The notes under the pieces were generated by a model. That model was not told where the DNA came from. It did not search any database and worked only from the letters and a program-made list of their open reading frames with translations. Source: Ruminococcaceae bacterium UBA7101 (GTDB taxonomy: Bacteria > Bacillota > Clostridia > Oscillospirales > Acutalibacteraceae). From it: 24,687 bases of DNA. Location of the stretch: NCBI GenBank assembly GCA_002493325.1, contig DKYL01000084.1, positions 1 through 24,687 on the forward strand. Direction: 5' to 3'. Made by a program: the position numbers and the translations under genes. Numbering within the stretch: position 1 is the stretch's first letter; each line of letters begins with the position of its first letter. This document shows positions 15,254-22,232 of the stretch, piece by piece.

Positions 15254-17559
15254 TGCCCGTCACCTCCGAAATAGGCTTTGGCAATTCTCACGCTTTCCAT
15301 CGCATCCTTAGCATAATAATCGGCATTAATCATTTTGGCATATGATTTTGTAAGCACTGCACCGCCAACAAGCACCTTGGCATCTGTATTCTCGTGAATC
15401 AGCTTAATGGTTTTCTCCATATTCGGCACAGTTGTTGTCATCAGTGCAGACAGGCACACAAGTCTGCAATCGTGCTTTATAGCTTCCTCAAGCACTTTTT
15501 CGCACTTGACATCCTTGCCAAGGTCGATAACGTCAAAGCCATAATTTGACAAAAGCACCTTAACAATATTTTTGCCGATATCGTGAATATCGCCCTCCAC
15601 GGTAGCAATCACAATTTTATTTTCACTTTCCTGCTTTTCGCCTGCAAGGGTCAGATGCACTTTGATTTCATCAAATGCAGCCTTGGCAGAGTCAGCACTC
15701 ATAAGAAGCTGCGGCAGGAAAATTTTATTTTTTTCAAAGCCGTCACCCACAACATCAAGTGCAGGGATAATATAATCATTAATCACATCAAGGGGCGCAG
15801 TATTCTTCAAAAGCTCCTTTGCACAATCCCCTGCTTCGGTTTTCATACCCTTGATAATTGCTGTTTTCAAATCAAACGTGCCGCTGCTTACAGGCACAAG
15901 CTGTGTTTCTGCAGCATTTTCAATATACTCCGCACAGTTGTCGTCAAAGCCCCTTAGCGCATTAAAGGAATAATACGCATTCATCATAGAGTCACTAAGC
16001 GGATTGATAATACCTGCGGAAAGCCCGTTTTCAAGAGCAAGCGTATAGAAGGCAGTATTAACCGCCTCGCGGTTTGGCAAACCGAAGCTGATGTTTGACA
16101 CACCTAAAACAGTGGCAACACCAAGCTCATTTCTGATATATTTAACCGCCTTTAAGGTTTCAATTGCATTGTTCTTGTCCGTTGAAATGGTCATAACAAG
16201 TGCGTCAACAACCAAATCCTTTTTATCAATACCGTATTCGGCAGCAGTTTTTATTATTTTTTCTGCTATCTCAATTCTGCCCTGAGCAGTAGATGGAATA
16301 CCATTTTCATCAAGGCAAAGGCATACAACAACACCGCCGTATTTCTTAACAAGCGGAAATACCTCTTTCATGGAGGAAGCCTTGCCGTTCACCGAGTTCA
16401 CCATAGGCTTGCCGTTATAAATACGCATTGCCGCCTCAAGTGCCAATGGGTCAGAGCTGTCGAGCTGCAAAGGCAGCGGCAGAACGCTCTGCAGATTATA
16501 GACTGCATCCTTCAGCCACTTAACCTCGTCAATTTCAGGCAGACCAACATTCACATCAAGGATATGTGCACCCTTGTCCTGCTGTGCAAGTCCTTCTTTA
16601 ATTACATAATCAATATCGTTATTTCTTAAGGCTTCTTTAAACAGCTTTTTACCGGTAGGGTTAATTCTTTCACCGATAACAACGGGCTTATCACCGATTG
16701 TAACGGCTGTTGAATAGGACGTAACAACAGTTTCATTTTTCTTTTCAGGAACGCTGTCATCCATATTTTTGCAGCGTTCAATCATTGCTTTAATGTGCTC
16801 AGGCGTAGTGCCGCAGCAGCCGCCAAGATAGGATACACCGATTTTTGCAATTTCCTCCATATCCTGAGCGAACTCTTCGGGTGACACATTATATACGGTT
16901 TTTCCGTCAACAGACTCAGGCAAGCCTGCGTTAGGCATAACAAGAATAGGCAGAGAGGTGCAGGTCCTCAATTCCTTAACAAGTTCAAGCATCTGCTTTG
17001 GACCAAGACCACAGTTAATACCTATAACATCAACACCCAGCCCCTCAACCATTGCAGCCGCAGATTTAACGTCACCGCCTGTGAGAAGCCTTCCCTTTTC
17101 ATCAAAAATCATTGACGTGATAACAGGCAAATCACTGTTTTCTTTGGCAGCAAGAACAGCAGCCTTAAGCTCATAGGTATCACTCATCGTTTCAATGATT
17201 ATAACATCACTGTCATCCTTACCTGCAACAACGACCTCACTAAAAAGCTCAACTGCCCTTTCAAAATCAAGATCACCCATTGGCTTTAACAGCTTACCTG
17301 TTGGTCCTATGTCAAGTGCAACCTTTTTGCCTGCCTTTTTTGCAAGTGCAACACCAGCCTTAACAAGCTCAGCTACATTGTCATATTTCAGTGAATTTGC
17401 GCCGAAAGTATTGGCAGTGATATACTCCGCACCTGCCTCGGCATATCCCTTATGCACCGCAAAAACCCTTTCAGGCTCTGCTATATTCAGTTTTTCGGGC
17501 AGCTCCCCTGCCCTGAGATTGAGCATACTGCCCATTCCGCCGTCAAAAAACTTAATCAT
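15250..17559 (-). CDS. metH: Cobalamin-dependent methionine synthase (MetH, without activation domain)
   Basis: 769 residues from the ATG at 17559, with AGGT eight bases before it; the TTG two codons upstream is too close to that site. Domains: homocysteine-binding (1-285) with zinc ligands Cys183, Cys248 and Cys249; pterin/methyl-folate-binding (about 290-545, GERINPTGKK); B12 cap (about 575-640); and B12-binding (about 645-769) with D657-x-H659-x-x-G662, then SALM and VGGAVL. It transfers methyl from methyl-tetrahydrofolate via cobalamin to homocysteine. The SAM-binding reactivation domain is absent here and encoded by the gene just upstream, which overlaps it by 8 bases. Confidence 0.95.
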   Translation of the reverse strand: MIKFFDGGMGSMLNLRAGELPEKLNIAEPERVFAVHKGYAEAGAEYITANTFGANSLKYDNVAELVKAGVALAKKAGKKVALDIGPTGKLLKPMGDLDFERAVELFSEVVVAGKDDSDVIIIETMSDTYELKAAVLAAKENSDLPVITSMIFDEKGRLLTGGDVKSAAAMVEGLGVDVIGINCGLGPKQMLELVKELRTCTSLPILVMPNAGLPESVDGKTVYNVSPEEFAQDMEEIAKIGVSYLGGCCGTTPEHIKAMIERCKNMDDSVPEKKNETVVTSYSTAVTIGDKPVVIGERINPTGKKLFKEALRNNDIDYVIKEGLAQQDKGAHILDVNVGLPEIDEVKWLKDAVYNLQSVLPLPLQLDSSDPLALEAAMRIYNGKPMVNSVNGKASSMKEVFPLVKKYGGVVVCLCLDENGIPSTAQGRIEIAEKIIKTAAEYGIDKKDLVVDALVMTISTDKNNAIETLKAVKYIRNELGVATVLGVSNISFGLPNREAVNTAFYTLALENGLSAGIINPLSDSMMNAYYSFNALRGFDDNCAEYIENAAETQLVPVSSGTFDLKTAIIKGMKTEAGDCAKELLKNTAPLDVINDYIIPALDVVGDGFEKNKIFLPQLLMSADSAKAAFDEIKVHLTLAGEKQESENKIVIATVEGDIHDIGKNIVKVLLSNYGFDVIDLGKDVKCEKVLEEAIKHDCRLVCLSALMTTTVPNMEKTIKLIHENTDAKVLVGGAVLTKSYAKMINADYYAKDAMESVRIAKAYFGGDGQ

Positions 17560-18109
17560 TCTCAATACCTATAAATGCTGTCACAGACTTTGAAGGAACC
17601 ATCTGATAAGTGTCTGTGATAGCAAGTCCTATTCTTTTCGTTAAATCTATGAGTTCAAAAATTTTTTTGTTTTCTTTTATATCCAAATCAAAATAGCCCG
17701 GTGAATAACGCTGTCTGAGCGTCAATCCCTCAGATCTCAGCTTATCCTCAAGACTGTCGCAGACCTCCTCGATTTTTGACGCAAGGCAAGCCTGCAAAAC
17801 TGCTGTTTTGGCTATATCCGTACTGCTGTAGGTTCTAAGCAGGCGATCACATTCCGTACCTAAGGTCGCACCGAAAACGCACACTCTTTTGCATCCCTTT
17901 AAATTATCGGCAAGTCGGGTGCTTTTAAAAACATAATCACCTATTGTCACACTGCTGTCATCCACAACACAATCAAAAATTCTGTGCAGCGTTTTAGGAT
18001 GAACACATTTATTAACCTCGTCACAGCAGCTGTCAATAAGCCTCAGCAGCCTTTCATCATCCGTTTTTGATGATGTTCTTAAATATCTTAAAATTTCTGC
18101 CCTATTCAT
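17552..18109 (-). CDS. Stand-alone MetH reactivation-domain protein
   Basis: A 185-residue protein matching the C-terminal activation domain of MetH (PF02965). It contains RYSPGYFD (134-141), like the RxSPGY SAM-binding motif. The closing segment IGLAITDTYQMVPSKSVTAFIGI corresponds to the domain's typical end. It would bind SAM and help reductive methylation of inactive cob(II)alamin on the neighbouring MetH. It overlaps metF by 8 bases at its start and metH by 8 at its end, so translation is coupled and the split pair is made together. Confidence 0.88.
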   Translation of the reverse strand: MNRAEILRYLRTSSKTDDERLLRLIDSCCDEVNKCVHPKTLHRIFDCVVDDSSVTIGDYVFKSTRLADNLKGCKRVCVFGATLGTECDRLLRTYSSTDIAKTAVLQACLASKIEEVCDSLEDKLRSEGLTLRQRYSPGYFDLDIKENKKIFELIDLTKRIGLAITDTYQMVPSKSVTAFIGIEND

Positions 18110-18968
18110 TTATAATTGCTGACAGTCCTTCCATAATCTTATGTGCCACATCAGGCTTGTTCATCGTATAAATATGAACATTATTAACACCATTCGCCAT
18201 TAAATCAATTATCTGCTCGGTAGCATAAATAATACCTGCCTGCTTCATAACCTCAGGATTATCACCGAAACGTTCCATAATCCTTTCAAACTTTTTGGGA
18301 ACAGAGCAGTTTGAAAGCTCAACAGATCTTTTAATCTGCTTTGCATTGGTAATCGGCATAATACCTGCAACAATAGGCACATTGATTTCTTTTATTGCAC
18401 ACATTTCTCTGAAATTATAAAAAGCATCATTATCAAAAAACATCTGTGTTGTAATGAAATCAAGACCGCAGTCAACCTTTTCCTTGAGTCTTGCAATATC
18501 CTCAACTCTGTTTGGTGAATCAGGATGAATTTCGGGATAACAGGCACCGCCGATACAGAAATCGCCCTTAGCTTTAATATCGTGAATCAGCTCATATGCG
18601 TAGTGGTAATCCGGCGTTTCGGCAGGCTCAAAATCCTTTGGCTTGTCACCGCGCAGTGCAAGAATATTTTCAACGCCATTGGCTTTAAGTTCATGAAGAA
18701 CACTGCTGACCTTATCCCTTGTGGAATTGATGCAGGTTAAATGTGACAGCGGTGTAACACCGTCTTTTTTGATTGCATTTGCAATTTCGGTTGTAAAACC
18801 GCTTGTTGTTCCTGCCGCACCATAGGTAACACTCATCCACGCCGGCTTGTCCTTAACCATTTCTTCTATGACTCTTTTGGTATCATCAATTTTTGCCCAT
18901 TCCTTTGGCGGAAAAACCTCAAAGGAAACAGTTACCTTTTTATCTTTTAATATATCGCTTATTTTCAT
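18102..18968 (-). CDS. metF: 5,10-methylenetetrahydrofolate reductase
   Basis: A 288-residue MetF TIM-barrel flavoprotein of usual bacterial length. It has the start VSFEVFPPK, the segment WMSVTYGAAG, NILALRGDKP, IGGACYPEIHPDS and FITTQMFFDNDAFYNF. It makes methyl-tetrahydrofolate, the methyl donor for the MetH encoded in the same operon. It is the first gene, read from a good promoter at 19002-19030 with only about 25 bases of leader. TAGGAG lies rather far (13 bases) before the ATG. Confidence 0.96.
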   Translation of the reverse strand: MKISDILKDKKVTVSFEVFPPKEWAKIDDTKRVIEEMVKDKPAWMSVTYGAAGTTSGFTTEIANAIKKDGVTPLSHLTCINSTRDKVSSVLHELKANGVENILALRGDKPKDFEPAETPDYHYAYELIHDIKAKGDFCIGGACYPEIHPDSPNRVEDIARLKEKVDCGLDFITTQMFFDNDAFYNFREMCAIKEINVPIVAGIMPITNAKQIKRSVELSNCSVPKKFERIMERFGDNPEVMKQAGIIYATEQIIDLMANGVNNVHIYTMNKPDVAHKIMEGLSAIINE

Positions 18969-19001
18969 AATTATATTTAATCTCCTAAAAAATATAGGAT
19001 T

Positions 19002-19030
19002 ATTATACTACTGCTTTGGTAGGATTTCAA
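19002..19030 (-). promoter_or_regulatory. Promoter of the metF-metH operon
   Basis: Minus strand: TTGAAA (19025-19030), a 17-base spacer and TATAAT (19002-19007). The -35 overlaps the last codons of the small upstream gene. The leader is too short for a SAM or cobalamin riboswitch, so control must be by protein or by upstream transcription. Confidence 0.82.
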
Positions 19031-19221
19031 GCAGTATTTATATTATTGCTTTTATTACCATTATTATTGCAGCAAATCTCATTTGCCGCCGCTATGGTTT
19101 CCAGTGAATCCCCAAGCTGCGTGAAGAAAACTGCAAGCAGACTTATTTCATCATTGCTTCTGCCCTGAGCAAGTGCACAGGCAAGTGCCGAAATGGATAA
19201 GTTGAGCGAACATCCATCCAT
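19027..19221 (-). CDS. Small Cys-containing protein, DUF6774-like
   Basis: A 64-residue protein with a strong AGGAGGGGG ribosome binding site before its ATG, which supports a real gene. Residues 1-47 (CSLNLSISALACALAQGRS then DEISLLAVFFTQLGDSLETIAA) resemble the DUF6774 family of short Clostridia proteins. The family assignment is from memory of its pattern and is not certain. The tail is Asn-rich. Function unknown. It lies directly upstream of the metF promoter and diverges from rplM. Confidence 0.65.
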   Translation of the reverse strand: MDGCSLNLSISALACALAQGRSNDEISLLAVFFTQLGDSLETIAAANEICCNNNGNKSNNINTA

Positions 19222-19323
19222 AATTTCCCCCTCCTTTTTGTAAATAATTATTCAGATTTATATGCGAAAAAGTGAGTATTTGCGAGTTTTTAAGAGATAA
19301 TCACTATTTTTATAAAATTATTG

Positions 19324-19352
19324 TTGACTAATGAATCCCCCTGTGCTATTAT
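19324..19352 (+). promoter_or_regulatory. Promoter of rplM-rpsI
   Basis: TTGACT (19324-19329), a 17-base spacer and TATTAT (19347-19352). The 50-base leader has a small GGATT/AATCC hairpin. An L13-leader-type autoregulatory RNA is possible but I could not show it. Confidence 0.85.
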
Positions 19353-19408
19353 ATGTAGGCAAAAGAAAAAGGATTGTAAATCCAAATATATCAACGGAGG
19401 AAATGATT

Positions 19409-19837
19409 ATGTCAACATTTATGCCAAAAGCTGACGAAATCACCCGCAACTGGTATGTAATTGATGCTGCTGACAAGCCGCTTGGCAGAGTAGCTGCTGA
19501 AGCTGCTGTTCTTTTAAGAGGCAAGCACAAGCCAATCTTCACACCAAATGTTGATTGCGGTGACTTTGTTATTATCATCAACACTGATAAGGCTGTTCTT
19601 ACAGGCGACAAGCTCAACAAGAAGCTCTATCAGCACCACACAGGTTACATCGGTAACCTCAAAGAAGTTAAGTACGGTACTCTTATGAATGAAAAGAGTG
19701 ACTTTGCTATGAAGCTCGCTGTTAAGGGTATGATTCCTGACACAACACAGGGCAGAAAGCAGCTCACAAGATGTCACATCTATAAGGGTGCAGAACACAA
19801 GCATGAGGCTCAGCAGCCACAGGCTTGGGAAATGTAA
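19409..19837 (+). CDS. rplM: 50S ribosomal protein L13
   Basis: 142 residues, the usual length, from the ATG at 19409 with GGAGG eight bases before it; the longer frame to 19331 has no ribosome binding site and overlaps the promoter. Family segments: RNWYVIDAADKPLGRVA, LLRGKHKPIFTPNVDCGD, KLYQHHTGYIGNLKE, VKGMIPDTTQGR. L13 is an early-assembly protein of the large subunit. It forms the conserved pair with rpsI 15 bases downstream. Confidence 0.98.
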   Translation: MSTFMPKADEITRNWYVIDAADKPLGRVAAEAAVLLRGKHKPIFTPNVDCGDFVIIINTDKAVLTGDKLNKKLYQHHTGYIGNLKEVKYGTLMNEKSDFAMKLAVKGMIPDTTQGRKQLTRCHIYKGAEHKHEAQQPQAWEM

Positions 19838-19852
19838 GGAGGTATCTGAATA

Positions 19853-20251
19853 ATGTACGAAACAAATCCTTATTTCTACGGAACAGGTAGAAGAAAAGAA
19901 TCTGTAGCTCGTGTACGTGTTTATGCAGGTACCGGCAAAATCACAATCAATGACAGGGATATTGACGATTACTTCGGTCTTGAAACACTCAAGCTCATCG
20001 TTCGTCAGCCTCTCGCTCTTACAGAAACAACTGATAAGTTCGACATCGTTTGCCGTGTAAACGGTGGTGGCGTTACAGGTCAGGCTGGTGCTATCCGTCA
20101 CGGTATTGCAAGAGCTCTTCTTCAGTATGACGAGGCTCTCCGCCCTGCTCTTAAGAAGGCTGGCTTCCTCACACGTGACCCACGTATGAAGGAAAGAAAG
20201 AAACCGGGTCTTAAGAAAGCTCGTAGAGCACCACAGTTCTCAAAGAGATAA
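19853..20251 (+). CDS. rpsI: 30S ribosomal protein S9
   Basis: 132 residues with the S9 features YGTGRRKESVARVRVYAGTG, VNGGGVTGQAGAIRHGIARAL, LTRDPRMKERKKPGLKKARRAPQFSKR and the conserved terminal SKR that reaches the P-site tRNA. AAGGAGG precedes the ATG. The last seven codons, the stop and the terminator reappear 169 bases downstream as a non-coding duplicate. Confidence 0.98.
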   Translation: MYETNPYFYGTGRRKESVARVRVYAGTGKITINDRDIDDYFGLETLKLIVRQPLALTETTDKFDIVCRVNGGGVTGQAGAIRHGIARALLQYDEALRPALKKAGFLTRDPRMKERKKPGLKKARRAPQFSKR

Positions 20252-20263
20252 TCTGTTATTTCA

Positions 20264-20297
20264 AAACTCCGAGTCTGTTATGGACTCGGAGTTTTTT
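20264..20297 (+). terminator. rplM-rpsI terminator, copy 1
   Basis: A 12-bp stem AAACTCCGAGTC (20264-20275) with its complement (20283-20294), a 7-base loop and a T run. Confidence 0.92.
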
Positions 20298-20321
20298 ATG
20301 CTCTGCCAGCTTTCTTAAGAT

Positions 20322-20381
20322 ACGAGGCTCCAAATCTTTGATTTGGCAGAAAAGGTTCAGTGAACCTTTTCGCAGCGAGTG
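20322..20381 (-). repeat. Two-hairpin dispersed element, copy B
   Basis: Read on the minus strand: cactcgctgcg; a hairpin AAAAGGTTCA/TGAACCTTTT (20350-20370); a short ctg linker; a hairpin CCAAATC-aaa-GATTTGG (20330-20346); and gagcctcg. The order of parts and linkers matches copy A at 9344-9419. Confidence 0.6.
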
Positions 20382-20432
20382 AAAATCGGTTGTTAAGCAC
20401 CACAGTTCTCAAAGAGATAATTTGCTTTCATC

Positions 20433-20467
20433 AAACTCCAAGTCTTTATGGACTTGGAGTTTTTTTA
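20433..20467 (+). terminator. Terminator, duplicate copy 2
   Basis: A stem AAACTCCAAGTC (20433-20444) with its complement (20451-20462), then a T run. Compared with copy 1, one base pair has changed on both sides (G-C to A-T), so pairing is kept. Confidence 0.88.
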
Positions 20468-20507
20468 TGCTCTGCGAGCTTTATTGAATATATAATCAGA
20501 CAAAAGT

Positions 20508-20536
20508 AATGCAGCCGGTTTCCCAGCTGCATTTTT
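20508..20536. terminator. Terminator after the methyltransferase gene
   Basis: AATGCAGC (20508-20515) pairs with GCTGCATT (20526-20533) and is followed by TTT on the plus side and an A+T-rich tail on the minus side. It sits right at the methyltransferase stop codon (20539-20541). Confidence 0.65.
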
Positions 20537-20538
20537 GA

Positions 20539-21291
20539 TTATAATTTCTGTAAGCCAAACAAAGCTTGATTTTCATATGGCATACGATATTTAAAATGCA
20601 TATAATTCCAATAATCCACTCGCTCTTTCTGCTCCTGATTATTTGGCTTTTTACGCAGTTTATCCATATCCCTGCGAACACTCCAAGTGTAATAGCGATT
20701 CCAATCGTTTTCTGTACCTGTTGCAAAATGATTTATGTAATAGCCTAAATCATTGAATATCTTGTTTAGCTCGGGTAATGGAAATACACCACCATCAAAC
20801 TCATCAAGTTCTTTTGGTACATCGGGGGCAGTTGAAAAAACCTTTTGATAAAGCAATGTACCTCCTTTTTTCAAAAACTTTTCACCAAGTTGAAATGTAT
20901 TTTCAATAGAATCAATCGTTTCACTGCAAATGACAATATCATATTTGGTATCGTCTTTATACTTAGTGACATCTTTATGGATTAGTTTGATACTATCAAT
21001 ACCACTGTTTTTCAATCGTTTTTTTCCTATATGAATAAAATCTTTGCAAATATCAACACCTACGCCCAATATTCCAAATGCTTCATTCCACACTTTGAGA
21101 ACAGTACCATATCCACAACATAAATCTAAAACCTTGCTGTTTTCATTCAGACCAAGTTCATAGCCTAATCTCAGTATTTCCTGAACAGGCACCATACTGA
21201 TTAAGTATTGATTATCCTCAATCTCGTTAATCATGTTTTTATAAGTATTTAATTCGATAATTGTATTTTTTGATTTATGAATAAAACTCAA
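20539..21291 (-). CDS. Class I SAM-dependent methyltransferase, leader-controlled
   Basis: About 251 residues from a TTG at 21291, chosen because GGAGG lies eight bases before it. The longer frame to a GTG at 21360 has no ribosome binding site and would run into the terminator. The Rossmann core shows motif I VLDLCCGYG (about residues 51-59), an acidic strand end GVGVD, a motif IV region KYDIVICSETIDS and the post-core KKGGTLLYQK. The C-terminal 80 residues, rich in aromatic and basic residues (NRYYTWSVRRDMDK, DYWNYMHFKYRMPY), are not familiar to me. Substrate unknown: small molecule or RNA are both possible. The gene seems more A+T-rich than its neighbours, hinting at transfer. It is preceded by a leader peptide and attenuator. 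Confidence 0.85.
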   Translation of the reverse strand: MSFIHKSKNTIIELNTYKNMINEIEDNQYLISMVPVQEILRLGYELGLNENSKVLDLCCGYGTVLKVWNEAFGILGVGVDICKDFIHIGKKRLKNSGIDSIKLIHKDVTKYKDDTKYDIVICSETIDSIENTFQLGEKFLKKGGTLLYQKVFSTAPDVPKELDEFDGGVFPLPELNKIFNDLGYYINHFATGTENDWNRYYTWSVRRDMDKLRKKPNNQEQKERVDYWNYMHFKYRMPYENQALFGLQKL

Positions 21292-21360
21292 TTTAAGTTC
21301 CTCCAAAATATTATTAATTATTAAAAATATTCTATGGCGGCTATGCTTAAAAATGAGCAC

Positions 21361-21385
21361 AAAAAGGACACGCCTTGCGTGTCCT
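21361..21385 (-). terminator. Attenuator terminator in the methyltransferase leader
   Basis: On the minus strand AGGACACGC-aag-GCGTGTCCT is a perfect 9-bp stem followed by TTTTTG. It lies 56 bases before the ribosome binding site of the methyltransferase. The upstream sequence CCTTTCGTG (21398-21406) can pair at 8 of 9 positions with CACGCAAGG (21373-21381), which would dissolve this terminator. Confidence 0.85.
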
Positions 21386-21397
21386 AAAGTTTAATTT

Positions 21398-21517
21398 CAC
21401 GAAAGGTTTGAGTGGTAACACAAATAAACACAGTTAAACTGTGCATTTTTGCATTGATGGTATTTATTTTTAAGCGATAGCCACCTCAAAAATAACTCCC
21501 ATAATCAAACTCCTTTC
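21398..21517 (-). promoter_or_regulatory. Mutually exclusive leader pairings (antiterminator and anti-antiterminator)
   Basis: On the minus strand, TCAAACCTTTC (21401-21411) can pair with the leader ribosome binding site region GAAAGGAGTTTGA (21505-21517), giving 11 pairs with a 2-base bulge. It overlaps the antiterminator arm CCTTTCGTG (21398-21406). A ribosome on the leader ORF would cover the first partner and free the antiterminator. A further hairpin CACAGTT/AACTGTG (21429-21443) lies between. Pairings were found by eye. Confidence 0.6.
21470..21502 (-). CDS. Leader peptide MGVIFEVAIA upstream of the methyltransferase
   Basis: An ORF of ten codons plus stop with an excellent ribosome binding site (AAGGAAAGGAG, 7-base spacing). 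It lies between a promoter and a terminator-antiterminator region. Size, position and the MG-start with IF resemble leader peptides such as ErmCL (MGIFSIFVI), where a ribosome stalls in response to a drug. The resemblance is slight and stalling is inferred. Confidence 0.7.
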   Translation of the reverse strand: MGVIFEVAIA

Positions 21518-21550
21518 CTTATCTTGATTAAATCAAGACTTATTATTTAC

Positions 21551-21579
21551 AATATAACATTAGCAGTTAAAATATTCAA
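21551..21579 (-). promoter_or_regulatory. Promoter of the leader-methyltransferase unit
   Basis: Minus strand: TTGAAT (21574-21579), a 17-base spacer and TATATT (21551-21556). The transcript would start near 21544 and begin with an inverted repeat TCTTGATT/AATCAAGA (21522-21538), giving a leader of roughly 250 bases before the methyltransferase start. Confidence 0.75.
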
Positions 21580-21602
21580 GTATTTTATTTCAATAAACAA
21601 AA

Positions 21603-22052
21603 TTATTGATTTCTCTTGAGCCAGTATTTAAGCTTCGGTATTTGCTCGCTGAAATAGGCTCTTGCCTGTTCCTTGGAAAAGCTTTCATTTGACATATGCT
21701 CTGAAAGGAAGTTTATCAGCACATCCATATCCTTATAGGCAAAATCGCCATCGGTATAACACCATTTACAGTAGTCTTCATTAAATGCTCCGTCAGGCTC
21801 TTTACTGATTGAGCTGTCATCAAGAGGCATACCGCAGCACTGACAAATCAATTTGTTCGGAGAACCTAAAAGTGTATTGATTGAAACATCAAACAACCTT
21901 GAAAGCAGCTTTAATGTTTCGGTATTGGGAATTGACTCCCCAGCCTCCCATTTAGAAACGGCTTGTCTTGTAACGAACACTTTTTCAGCAAGCTCATTCT
22001 GAGTTAAACCTTTCTTATTGCGCAATTCCAATATAATTTCTTTTGTTTCCAT
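21603..22052 (-). CDS. XRE-type regulator with C-terminal zinc ribbon
   Basis: 149 residues from the ATG at 22052, which has GAGG eight bases before it; the GTG at 22070 is less likely. Residues 5-62 form a Cro/C1-type helix-turn-helix (LRNKKGLTQNELAEKVFVTRQAVSKWEAGESIPN). Residues 70-98 form a zinc ribbon with Cys70-x-x-Cys73 (CGMPLDD) and Cys95-x-x-Cys98, as in the putative zinc-ribbon family PF12674. A helical tail follows. It is upstream of the methyltransferase on the same strand but has its own promoter. Its stop is 24 bases before the next -35. Target unknown. Confidence 0.9.
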   Translation of the reverse strand: METKEIILELRNKKGLTQNELAEKVFVTRQAVSKWEAGESIPNTETLKLLSRLFDVSINTLLGSPNKLICQCCGMPLDDSSISKEPDGAFNEDYCKWCYTDGDFAYKDMDVLINFLSEHMSNESFSKEQARAYFSEQIPKLKYWLKRNQ

Positions 22053-22070
22053 ACTTATCACCTCAAGCAC

Positions 22071-22099
22071 AGTATACTATAACATTTCTCAGTTATCAA
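22071..22099 (-). promoter_or_regulatory. Promoter of the XRE/zinc-ribbon gene
   Basis: Minus strand: TTGATA (22094-22099), a 17-base spacer and TATACT (22071-22076). Next to the -35, GCAAC-ctgca-GTTGC (22100-22114) is an inverted repeat that could be an operator. Confidence 0.72.
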
Positions 22100-22185
22100 G
22101 CAACCTGCAGTTGCCTGTTATCGGAATAAATTATATCAAAAATCTTAGAATATATTATATATCCTTGATTAAGCATTTTTACCTG

Positions 22186-22214
22186 TTGACAAAGCTATAA
22201 AAAAATTATATGTT
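22186..22214 (+). promoter_or_regulatory. Probable promoter of the second AraC gene
   Basis: TTGACA (22186-22191), a 17-base spacer and TATGTT (22209-22214), a perfect -35 with a weaker -10. Confidence 0.6.
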
Positions 22215-22232
22215 ATCCTTGAGGTGGCAACT

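Larger units (their letters stand above)
20228..20482 (+). repeat. Duplicated rpsI tail plus terminator
   Basis: Segment 20228-20313 (last seven rpsI codons, stop, terminator and following 15 bases) recurs at 20397-20482. The first 25 bases are identical, the rest diverged. The second copy still spells APQFSKR-stop but has no start or upstream frame, so it is a relic. The 83 bases between the copies contain copy B of the two-hairpin element. Confidence 0.9.

Noticed and set aside
18969..19001. A SAM or cobalamin riboswitch before metF
   Set aside because: The leader from the predicted start is about 25 bases, too short for any known riboswitch of these classes.
19353..19408. An L13-type ribosomal protein leader RNA
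   Set aside because: Only a weak GGATT/AATCC hairpin is visible; I cannot match the known leader structure by eye.
19514..20101. A 195-codon minus-strand open frame
   Set aside because: Antisense shadow across rplM and rpsI, both certain genes; composition is low-complexity Cys/Ser/Thr-rich as expected of a shadow.
20397..20421. Second copy of the rpsI end as a possible gene
   Set aside because: Only seven codons and a stop, with no upstream frame; it is a duplication relic.
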